Origin: a virus
Direction: 5' to 3' (one strand)
Length of the DNA stretch: 38,209 nt
IMG/VR virus record: IMGVR_UViG_3300048839_001590
Span: 1-38,209 of that record
Shown here: in pieces, positions 21,267-28,382 of the stretch
How positions within the stretch are numbered: the stretch's first letter is position 1
Layout: every line of letters starts with the position of its first letter
Program-made: the position numbers and the translations under genes
Notes under the pieces: model-generated
Seen by the model: the letters and a program-made list of their open reading frames with translations, nothing else
Told to the model about the DNA's origin: nothing
Database searches by the model: none

Positions 21267-22871
21267 TTAAATTCGTTTTGAATTGCGTGAGCGGGGAAAT
21301 GTTCTGATGGATCCCGGCTCCAGAGAGGTAAGTTTTGAATCGATAATCCATTTAGCTCCCTCGATGCAGTCTGGTCCGTCAGCCGGAGATGATAACTTTG
21401 CATTCACAGCTTTGAATTGCACCACAAGCTGCTTCATGTTCGGATTGTCCTTTTCTGCCTCGTTTAAGACTAATTTATTTAGCCTGTTAATAGGCTCAAG
21501 ATTGCCCTCGATGCGAGAAAATTTGTCAGGTTTTTTACGTGTATCCGGGGTGATGCCGACAATTACTCCTTTATGAGCCTTGGCAGCTTCGATAAACAGA
21601 GGGATAAACACCTGTTCATAGAAAGGATCCTGCAGGGTGTTATTCTCAACATAATTATAAAGCTGCGCCCGGTCCTTTACCTGTTCCCTGATTGCATAAT
21701 ACCACTCGACAAAATCCGCATTTACAACCCTCTGCAGAAAACCTGTTATAACATAATAGACACCGTCCTTCATTCCCACTAGCCATAGAGTCTTATAAGA
21801 TCCTTTCTGATTTGTTGAATTACTTGGGGCAGGGTCACCATATGCGACCAGAAATGGGAAAGACTGTAGCGGCGGCACCTTCCCGAATTTCATCTCAGGA
21901 AAAACCTTACCGGTGGAAACGGGGTTATTAAAGCACTCTTTTTGTGCGGCTGCTTCAGATACCTGGGCCAGTATTATGTCTATCTTCTCCTCGGTATTTT
22001 TCTCGGGCCAGACGGATTTCCCGTTTTTGAAGTCATTAACCGGATCCGGGTGACGAATATCGACCATGCGGATATTGACAATATCCCAGTTCCCGAGTTT
22101 GGTGGGTCTTTTCGATAAGTCCCTGGCCATATTCCCCGCGCGGGTAACGCAACAATCCTCGGCAATAATGTTCCCACACCAAATTGTGAGTAAAGGCTCT
22201 GAGGTATCGCGGGTAAAAAAGAGAGCTTGTTCAAACCAATTCCATTTTTTATCTATTATCTGGGGATTGAGGCACTCTTCGTCAGTATCAAAATCATCAA
22301 GGAGTATTGTATCGGGCCTGATTGCCTCGTTTTTGGATCCGCGTGGAGACATCCCAGCTCCCAACGCTCTGAATGCTGCACCTTTCTTTGTATAGAACTC
22401 CTCGTCTTTCCATTTGAAACCAACCTGGCTGCCATAAAAATATTTAATCCTCTGGTTGCCCTCGAGGTTTGCACGGTACGGATTCAAAAGTCGGATGGCG
22501 TTATCCTTACTGTCGGATACCAGCATGATATTTTTCTTCTTACCCGTCAGTACCAGGTACAAAATAACCATCATGACTATGGTTGATTTAGCCAGAGCTC
22601 TTGCCCAGCTAAGAACCTCATACCAGTCGGGATTATTGACAATACGCTTAATAAGCTTTTTCTGGAATTCTGAAAAGGGAGCCGAAGCATAGTTTGGAAA
22701 CATTTCTTTTATCCAAGTTTCCGGATCGGATTCCAGGCGGACCCTCTTCTTTTCCTTTTCAGCCTCGGAGAGGTTGTAATCAGCTGTCGTTTCCTGCTCG
22801 ATGCTCTTTACAAATCCTTCCCAGTCGATTAGAGCATGCTTATCTCCGGGCTTTAACCTTCTTGTGCTCAT
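21267..22871 (-). CDS. Large terminase subunit (Mu gp28-like)
   Basis: The 534-residue protein has an ATPase half with SWARALAKST as a Walker A-like motif and TILLDDFDTDEE as Walker B. A nuclease half follows, with VAYGDPAPS and DGPDCIEGAKW providing acidic residues of the RNase H-like fold. The conserved FSEFQKKLIKRI helix opens the ATPase domain. It pumps phage DNA into the prohead, in Mu-like phages by headful packaging of host-flanked copies. It overlaps the small subunit gene by 4 bp. Confidence 0.93.
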   Translation of the reverse strand: MSTRRLKPGDKHALIDWEGFVKSIEQETTADYNLSEAEKEKKRVRLESDPETWIKEMFPNYASAPFSEFQKKLIKRIVNNPDWYEVLSWARALAKSTIVMMVILYLVLTGKKKNIMLVSDSKDNAIRLLNPYRANLEGNQRIKYFYGSQVGFKWKDEEFYTKKGAAFRALGAGMSPRGSKNEAIRPDTILLDDFDTDEECLNPQIIDKKWNWFEQALFFTRDTSEPLLTIWCGNIIAEDCCVTRAGNMARDLSKRPTKLGNWDIVNIRMVDIRHPDPVNDFKNGKSVWPEKNTEEKIDIILAQVSEAAAQKECFNNPVSTGKVFPEMKFGKVPPLQSFPFLVAYGDPAPSNSTNQKGSYKTLWLVGMKDGVYYVITGFLQRVVNADFVEWYYAIREQVKDRAQLYNYVENNTLQDPFYEQVFIPLFIEAAKAHKGVIVGITPDTRKKPDKFSRIEGNLEPINRLNKLVLNEAEKDNPNMKQLVVQFKAVNAKLSSPADGPDCIEGAKWIIDSKLTSLEPGSIRTFPRSRNSKRI

Positions 22872-23317
22872 TTCAGACTATCTTTTAAGAACAAATCGAA
22901 TAAAGGAGTTATTTCCTGTGCCTTTTTCACATCATAAGAGCGAACCCATCCGATGAAGCTCTTTCCAACCGATACAATATCAGCAACACCGATATCGCTT
23001 TCCATTTTGTTTATCGCACTGGCTAGCTTACTGATTGTGTCAGCCTCTACTGCCGTTGCATATTTTACCTCCGGGCGCTCAGCAATTGCCTTGTTCAGTT
23101 CGGACAATTGGCGGTAAAGATTTTTTAGCTGCTCCTCACGGGTTATGGTAATTGAAACCTTCAGGCTCTCCCATCTCTCTTCGTTTATCCATCGACTAAG
23201 GGATACTTCTGATATATGGACGCGTCCGGCAATTTCTTTTTGCGTGAGGTTTTCATGCAGAAAAAGAATTTTAGCATGATCTTTTATCTGCTGGATCTCA
23301 TTTTTTTTCCTGCCCAT
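22868..23317 (-). CDS. Small terminase subunit (Mu gp27-like, HTH)
   Basis: From ATG 23317 the product is 149 residues: MGRKKNEIQQIKDHAKIL, then LTQKEIAGRVHISEVSLSRWINEERWESLK, a phage-terminase-small-type helix-turn-helix, then a helical oligomerisation region. An upstream extension to 23383 is hydrophobic and would cross the regulatory inverted repeats, so it is rejected. It recognises the packaging site and loads the large subunit. It is the first gene of the minus-strand late operon. Confidence 0.87.
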   Translation of the reverse strand: MGRKKNEIQQIKDHAKILFLHENLTQKEIAGRVHISEVSLSRWINEERWESLKVSITITREEQLKNLYRQLSELNKAIAERPEVKYATAVEADTISKLASAINKMESDIGVADIVSVGKSFIGWVRSYDVKKAQEITPLFDLFLKDSLK

Positions 23318-23487
23318 TTTTTCTTTTTCCGAAATGTACGATTTGAGGTACCAAAAGAGAAAAAGTATAGCAAGGTTGAGCATGAGTGTTGCTTAGTTGA
23401 CAACGAGTATGCTCAACTAAGCAACACTTTTTGGATTTCTCGCCCCGGGTAATTTTATTTGACTTTTCTAAAAACGAGTAATAAATA
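23318..23487. promoter_or_regulatory. Divergent late control region
   Basis: A 170-bp gap separates the first genes of the two late operons. It contains the overlapping inverted repeats described separately and an imperfect TTATTTG box near 23455 on the plus strand. Late promoters for both directions are expected here. Confidence 0.6.
23375..23428 (+). promoter_or_regulatory. Two overlapping, mutually exclusive inverted repeats
   Basis: Repeat A has 16-bp perfect arms, AGTGTTGCTTAGTTGA at 23385..23400 and its complement at 23413..23428, with a 12-nt loop, followed by TTTTT. Repeat B has 9-bp arms, GTTGAGCAT at 23375..23383 and ATGCTCAAC at 23409..23417. They share 23413..23417, so only one can form in RNA. 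Repeat A followed by T-run has terminator form in the plus direction; repeat B would act as its antiterminator. As DNA the same repeats could bind a dimeric late activator. Confidence 0.7.
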
Positions 23488-24555
23488 ATGGAGAAGATTC
23501 CTTTTCAGATATCAGCAGTTAAGAAAGGCAAGGTCGCCAATATCGATATAATAGGAGAAATCGGTTGGGATGTCAGCTCAAAACAATTTCGTGAGGATAT
23601 CAGGAAACTTGTTGAGGAAGGTTGCACTGAAGCTTTAGTGTATATAAACTCCCCTGGAGGCAGTTGTTTTGATGCCAACGAGATTGCCAATCTCCTTGTT
23701 GAGAATTTCAAGAAGATTACAGGCGATGGAGGAGCAATAGTAGCCAGCGCAGGCGGATACATTGCCGGGATCTGCGAAGAGTTTTCAATGCCTTCTAATG
23801 GTCAGTTTATGATTCATCCTCCTATGGGAGGTGCTTTTGGTAAAGCAGCAGATATCGAGGCATATCTTAAGATGCTAAAGGATATTGAAAAGGATTACTT
23901 CGTTGTGCTTGAAGGAAAAGCCATTGATAAGGAAGGATTCAAAAAGAAATGGGATTCCGGCGTTGACTACTGGATGACAGCCCAGGAGGCCAAGGATGCA
24001 GGATTCGTCTCTTCCGTCAGGGAGAAGATAAAAATTGACAAGAACACCAAAGATATGATCCGTGCCTGTGCCGGTATTAACGCGAAAGACCGCCTGTCGC
24101 AATATTTTTTAACCAATGATACAGAAATGAAAAAAGTAGCAGACCTTTTAAAATTATCACCTGAGGCAACAGAGGCTGATTATGTAAACGCCATCAGCCC
24201 TATTCTCTCTGAGAACACCACCCTTAAGTCCGACCTGCAAAAGGAAAAGGATGACAAGAACGCTCTCCAGGCTAAGCTTGATGCTATCGAGCTTGCCGAA
24301 AAGAATGCTCAGAAAATCAAGGCTGATGCTATGATTGCTGAGGCTATCAAAGATGGTCGTCTGGCCGATGACGAGAAACACACCTCAAAAGTATTCTGGG
24401 GTAAGAACTTTGAAAACGACTTTGAAGGAGCATCTGCAGAGCTCGGCAAGTTGCCTAAGCGCAAGGATGTGAAATCACAGCTTGGTGCAGACGGTACTGG
24501 AGAAAGTGCCTGGACAACAAGGCAGAAGGAAATCGAGGCGGCAAACAAGAAGTAG
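23488..24555 (+). CDS. ClpP-like head maturation protease with scaffold tail
   Basis: In the 355-residue protein, residues about 1-190 form a ClpP/crotonase-type serine protease: YINSPGGSCFDANEIANLL, ASAGGYIAGIC with the likely nucleophile S, and MIHPPMGGAFG with the likely catalytic H. The C-terminal half (residues about 230-355) is a charged coiled coil (LKSDLQKEKDDKNALQAKLDAIELAEKNAQ), typical of a fused scaffold. It shapes the prohead and is then removed by self-digestion. It is the first gene of the plus-strand late operon, just before the capsid gene. Confidence 0.92.
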   Translation: MEKIPFQISAVKKGKVANIDIIGEIGWDVSSKQFREDIRKLVEEGCTEALVYINSPGGSCFDANEIANLLVENFKKITGDGGAIVASAGGYIAGICEEFSMPSNGQFMIHPPMGGAFGKAADIEAYLKMLKDIEKDYFVVLEGKAIDKEGFKKKWDSGVDYWMTAQEAKDAGFVSSVREKIKIDKNTKDMIRACAGINAKDRLSQYFLTNDTEMKKVADLLKLSPEATEADYVNAISPILSENTTLKSDLQKEKDDKNALQAKLDAIELAEKNAQKIKADAMIAEAIKDGRLADDEKHTSKVFWGKNFENDFEGASAELGKLPKRKDVKSQLGADGTGESAWTTRQKEIEAANKK

Positions 24556-24619
24556 TCTCTCCCTGAATTCCAACTCCAACTGAAGTATAAACTAAATTTT
24601 TAATACTAATCTAATTACG

Positions 24620-25729
24620 ATGAAAGCAACAAAATCAATTCTGATGGTCATGACAGCCCTGCTGTTTAACGTCATTGCCGGTTCAATTTTAGCCGATGCC
24701 GCGGCTTTGGATCCGCTCCTGGTAATAGGGGCAGGTTCTGCCCTCAGTCTCCTTGTAAAGCCTCTGGCCGGAGTATTGCCAATGGCGATAAATATCTCAA
24801 CCGTTTATGCGGGCGAGGTGCTCGACCAGCTTCTTGTACGCGCAACCACAGGAAATGAAATAGTTTCAGGGGGACACTTGCATGTTCAACCCGGCGTCCA
24901 AAAACGATTTGTTATTCCGCGCTTGAGAGTAGGTAATATGCTACAAAAACGCAAAGAACAACCTACCGAAGAAGACTCAGCTGGCGATTTTACGATTGAC
25001 GAAAAGGTACTTGAACCGAAGGATTTCATGGCCTTTACGACCTTCAATCCAAGGGCCTTCGAACAGATCTGGCGCCCCTTCCAGCCAACTGGCAACCTGG
25101 TATTCCGGGAACTGCCGGCGGAAGTTCAAAACCAGTTACTTGGAGAACTTGCAAAGGTTGTTGATTTTCAGCTTGGCGGCGAGTTCATCAACGGTGAATA
25201 TTCCGAGGCAGAAGGAGACTTTTTTGCAGGGATTCTCTCGCGTATAACTGCAGACGTTGCTGTAATCTCCATCGCGGACGCAGCAGCAATAGTGGACGCT
25301 AATGTGCTGGCTGCACTTAAGAGCGTAGTGGCCAAGATTCCAAAGGCAATGAAGGCAGCAAACGTTAAGAAAAACGTGAAGCTGTTTATGAGTACTGAGG
25401 ACGCAGAGATATACGACTATGTACTCACCGAGAAGCCATACAAGGGAACTGATTATACTAACATGAATCCAGAGAGGTTCAAAGGGTTTCAGATAGTTCC
25501 CCTGGCTGATTGGCCCAAAGATGTCATCGTAGCAGCCTATGCAACCTCCGGTATCGACTCGAACTTCTGGGCAGGAGTTGATTTTGTCGACGATGCTGAC
25601 GTGGTTCAAATCGACAAGCTGACCAATGCTGGGGAAAAATACTTTTTCAAAATGCTGATGAAGGCCGACACTAATATCGTATTCGGCGAGGATATCGTGC
25701 TGTACGATGCACGCGTGGTCGTACCGTAG
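24620..25729 (+). CDS. Major capsid protein
   Basis: The 369-residue protein lies directly after the protease/scaffold gene. FQPTGNLVFRELPAEVQNQLLGELAKVVDFQLGG in the middle and KLTNAGEKYFFKMLMKADTNIVFGEDIVLY near the end are consistent with an HK97-type capsid fold. An odd feature is the N-terminus: residues 5-55 are strongly hydrophobic (ILMVMTALLFNVIAGSILA, then DPLLVIGAGSALSLLVKPLAG), resembling a signal peptide plus membrane segment. In HK97-like proheads the N-terminal delta domain is removed by the protease, but is usually a charged coiled coil. An inner ATG near residue 56 (MAINISTVYAG) is an alternative start. Confidence 0.85.
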   Translation: MKATKSILMVMTALLFNVIAGSILADAAALDPLLVIGAGSALSLLVKPLAGVLPMAINISTVYAGEVLDQLLVRATTGNEIVSGGHLHVQPGVQKRFVIPRLRVGNMLQKRKEQPTEEDSAGDFTIDEKVLEPKDFMAFTTFNPRAFEQIWRPFQPTGNLVFRELPAEVQNQLLGELAKVVDFQLGGEFINGEYSEAEGDFFAGILSRITADVAVISIADAAAIVDANVLAALKSVVAKIPKAMKAANVKKNVKLFMSTEDAEIYDYVLTEKPYKGTDYTNMNPERFKGFQIVPLADWPKDVIVAAYATSGIDSNFWAGVDFVDDADVVQIDKLTNAGEKYFFKMLMKADTNIVFGEDIVLYDARVVVP

Positions 25730-25751
25730 GTTAAGAAAATAGATAGATTCC

Positions 25752-26273
25752 ATGAGCCGATTGCCATATATTGACCTTGTTCCCGACAACCGTGAGGCTT
25801 TTGCCTCACGGCTCGAGGGGATAGCTTCAAGTTTGGGCATTAACCCGGCATGGCTCATGATCATATTCTACATAGAGACAGCTGCTTCGAAATTCCACGT
25901 GATTGATCATCGGATAACCAACTCAATTGGCGCCGTAGGACTGATACAATTTCTCTCTGCAACCGCCAGGGGTCTGGGCACTACTCCTGGCGCACTTAAA
26001 ACTATGAGTAACGTGCAGCAGCTTGAATACGTGTTTAAATACCTCTTGCCGTATAAGGGAAGGATGAAAAGCCTCACGGATACATACCTGGCAGTCCTCT
26101 TCCCTGTAGCGATTGGTAAACCAGACCAATGGGTCCTGCAGGCCAGGAATCTCTCTGCAAGAGAGGTAGCAAGATGGAACCCCCTGTATGATCTTAACAG
26201 GGATATGGAGATTACCGTTGGAGAGATCCGCGAGAAATTGAAAACCTTTATTCCCTCGGGCTATGTCTTATAG
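25752..26273 (+). CDS. Lysozyme-fold murein hydrolase, probable endolysin
   Basis: The 173-residue protein reads WLMIIFYIETAASKFHV...SIGAVGLIQFLSATARGLG, the lytic-transglycosylase-like fold in which E of IETA is the probable catalytic acid and GLIQF the conserved second motif. ...LEYVFKYLLPYKGRMKSLTDTYLAVLFP follows in the normal place for this group. There is no signal peptide, so release would need the neighbouring membrane proteins. It overlaps the following gene by 11 bp. Confidence 0.85.
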   Translation: MSRLPYIDLVPDNREAFASRLEGIASSLGINPAWLMIIFYIETAASKFHVIDHRITNSIGAVGLIQFLSATARGLGTTPGALKTMSNVQQLEYVFKYLLPYKGRMKSLTDTYLAVLFPVAIGKPDQWVLQARNLSAREVARWNPLYDLNRDMEITVGEIREKLKTFIPSGYVL

Positions 26274-26709
26274 CATATTTGAAGTACTCAGTATCATTCT
26301 TAACCTCCTTTTGGGCGGTGGGATCATAGCGCTTTTTACTATGCGGTCACAACGTAAAAAAGTAGCTGCAGAAGCCTCCAGGGAAGTGGCGTCAGCGGAT
26401 TCAGCTGAACTTGATAATGTCGAAAAGGCAATTAAGATTTGGCGTGAGATGGCAGAGAGTCTCAAAACTGAGCTACAGGAAAGCCGTGAGAAGCATAACG
26501 CTGCCCTGGCGGAGTGGCAAGTACAAGCCAAGGCCCTGAAAACGACAGTCGAAAAACTAAACACTACTAACGCGGCATTCTCCACGAAACTCCAGGACAT
26601 TACCCGTCGACTGGGTAAAATTCTGAAGTTATTGGAAAAGATTTCCCCGGACAATATTGAAGGACCTGTTGAGCAAATAAAAAACGAGATCCACAATGCG
26701 CACCCTTAG
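26263..26709 (+). CDS. Membrane-anchored coiled-coil lysis-cassette protein
   Basis: The 148-residue protein has one N-terminal transmembrane helix (FEVLSIILNLLLGGGIIALFTM), then a basic stop and a long coiled coil (AELDNVEKAIKIWREMAESLKTELQ..., STKLQDITRRLGKILKLLEKI). The topology suits a holin-associated or i-spanin-type protein anchored in the inner membrane. It sits between the endolysin and a lipoprotein with a C-terminal membrane helix, overlapping both genes. The precise role is inferred from order. Confidence 0.7.
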   Translation: MSYSIFEVLSIILNLLLGGGIIALFTMRSQRKKVAAEASREVASADSAELDNVEKAIKIWREMAESLKTELQESREKHNAALAEWQVQAKALKTTVEKLNTTNAAFSTKLQDITRRLGKILKLLEKISPDNIEGPVEQIKNEIHNAHP

Positions 26710-27220
26710 TTACATACTCCTGATTGGGTTTTTCTTGCTTACGTCTTGCCGGGCGAAGCAGGTTCTAATTCACAGCACATCAACTGACTCCACGGTCGTG
26801 GTGGAAGAGTACGTCGAGCGGGAGGTCGTAGTTCCGGGTGATTCCATCAAGGTCTCGTTGCCGATTTTGATTCAGGACAATAAGCCGGTACCACAGAAAG
26901 TAACAGCTCGAAGTTCCCGTGCCAGCGTTCAGCTTGAGATTACTCCCCTGGGCACTGCTACCGCACAGGCCAACTGTGATGAATACCTGGCAAAGATAAA
27001 TGTCCTGGAACGAAGCGTAAATACATACCGGCACGATATAGAGGTGTATAAGGAGAAGGAATCAAGGCTTCAAAAAACGATAAACGACATTTACCGGTGG
27101 ATCAAGCGCGGAGTAATCGCAGTCGCGATTCTTATAGCTCTGATCGCCACACTCAAATATCTAAAACCAATTTTATTAATAATTAAAAACTTAGTTAAAT
27201 GGCAGAAAAACTCTATTTAA
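26696..27220 (+). CDS. Putative unimolecular spanin (lipobox plus C-terminal TM)
   Basis: The 174-residue protein starts with a lipoprotein signal (YILLIGFFLLTSC, lipobox LTSC with C18), which would anchor the mature N-terminus in the outer membrane. A periplasmic region with a helical part (CDEYLAKINVLERSVNTYRHDIEVYKEKESRLQKTI in pieces) leads to a C-terminal transmembrane helix (about residues 139-165). One protein spanning both membranes is the design of u-spanins such as T1 gp11, which fuse the membranes at the end of lysis. Its place after endolysin and coiled-coil protein agrees. Confidence 0.7.
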   Translation: MRTLSYILLIGFFLLTSCRAKQVLIHSTSTDSTVVVEEYVEREVVVPGDSIKVSLPILIQDNKPVPQKVTARSSRASVQLEITPLGTATAQANCDEYLAKINVLERSVNTYRHDIEVYKEKESRLQKTINDIYRWIKRGVIAVAILIALIATLKYLKPILLIIKNLVKWQKNSI

Positions 27221-27708
27221 AGGTAAGGGTAAGCAAGATTGAATTTGCAGATCCTATTGCCGCAGCCGCCGATCTTGCAACCGCGGTATGGGAAGAGCAG
27301 CCTCTTACTCTTCGTGATGACGAGGTTGTCATTTCGGATGATGATCCTGAGGAAAGTGAAGTGTTCTCTCACGAGAACGATGCAGCTGAAGACTATGACA
27401 TTATGGGCAAGGGGACTAACCTTACCGGGTCATTCATTAATGCTACCAGGGCACAGCTACTTGACCTTCTCGGAGGTGCAATAGTTGGCGTTGATGCAGC
27501 CATGCGGTTACATCGCTCGGCTAAGAAGATCCTTCTTAACAAGGCGATCAAATTCACCCTCACAAATGGTGGTGATATCATCGTTCCCAATGCAAAGGGA
27601 TATGTTATGGTGAATGCCTCCGTGGGTGTTGGTGGCGTTATAAAATACCCCTTCAAGTTCAGGGCACTTGTTGCTGCAGCTGACTGGGATGTTGATATCA
27701 TTCTTTAG
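27199..27708 (+). CDS. Major tail tube protein
   Basis: The 169-residue protein contains KGTNLTGSFINATRAQLLDLLGGAI, VGVDAAMRL, FTLTNGGDIIVPNAKGYVMVNASVG and VIKYPFKFRALVAAADWD, a beta-rich pattern with the final strand-rich segment usual in siphovirus tube proteins. It precedes the frameshifted chaperone gene, the standard order for a flexible non-contractile tail. No sheath protein follows, unlike in Mu, so the virion should be a siphovirus. It overlaps the lysis gene by 22 bp. Confidence 0.82.
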   Translation: MAEKLYLKVRVSKIEFADPIAAAADLATAVWEEQPLTLRDDEVVISDDDPEESEVFSHENDAAEDYDIMGKGTNLTGSFINATRAQLLDLLGGAIVGVDAAMRLHRSAKKILLNKAIKFTLTNGGDIIVPNAKGYVMVNASVGVGGVIKYPFKFRALVAAADWDVDIIL

Positions 27709-27714
27709 CCGGAC

Positions 27715-28382
27715 ATGAGCATCAGGGTACAGGCTGCTGAGCGGATACTAGACAGAGGCGTGCGGTTCAGACTTCCCGCCTCTTTTCTTTCCCGTCTGTT
27801 GAGAAGGGATCGAATCGATATCCGTCCTTTAAGAGCAGGAACCATACTGGAGATATCCAGGGTGGTTGTGGGTGAAGGAATCAGTGAGGCTATTGCCATG
27901 GAGAACTGGTCCTTCCTTGAGAAATCTATAAGGCCGGTGGCAAAATGTATCGCAATAGCAATCCTAAATGATGAGATCCTGATTAACAAGAAGCTGGAGG
28001 CTCTCACAAGGAAGCTCATCTGGAGAGTACCTGCCGGGACACTGGTAGAAATGTTCCAGGTGGTGGAAGCTCAGAACCGACTATCGGATTTTATGAATAC
28101 TACCAAATTTCTCTTGACGGAGGCGATGATGATGATGAATCCGAAGAATTTGGGTCAGGAAAAAAACGGGAGGTAAAAGGCCGAATGGAAGGCCTCCATA
28201 GCCCGTGGGGATTGCTAGGTAAGATAATGGATGCACGAGGATATACTCTTAAGCAGGTTCTTTGGGGCGAAAGCTGGATAAACCTCATGATGGAATATTC
28301 CGATTCACCCCGTTATGTAAAGGGTACCCGGGCAGCAACATTCGACAATGTCGATGATTTAAAAAAAGCACTTGGAAGATGA
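27715..28382 (+). CDS. Tail assembly chaperone, short form and -1 frameshifted long form
   Basis: The short form (27715..28176) is 153 residues and helical. At 28161..28167 the frame contains A AAA AAC, read as GAA AAA AAC. Slipping by -1 after this codon avoids the TAA at 28174 and continues through CGG GAG GTA AAA GGC CGA into the frame of 28185..28382, for a fused product of 222 residues. The extension (MEGLHSPWGLLGKIMDARGYTLKQVL...) has no separate gene character. This copies the gpG/gpGT system of lambda, in which both forms in a set ratio load the tape measure. The tape measure gene starts by overlapping the end. Confidence 0.9.
28161..28167 (+). promoter_or_regulatory. Programmed -1 frameshift site A AAA AAC
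   Basis: Perfect X XXY YYZ heptamer in the zero frame of the chaperone gene, 6 bases before the zero-frame stop. Downstream, AGGCC and GGCCT (about 28178..28195) can form a small stem with an 8-nt loop, a possible stimulator. Confidence 0.9.

Noticed and set aside
22868-23383. Longer start of the small terminase gene
   Set aside because: The extra 22 residues are hydrophobic and unlike the family. The ATG at 23317 gives the normal start.
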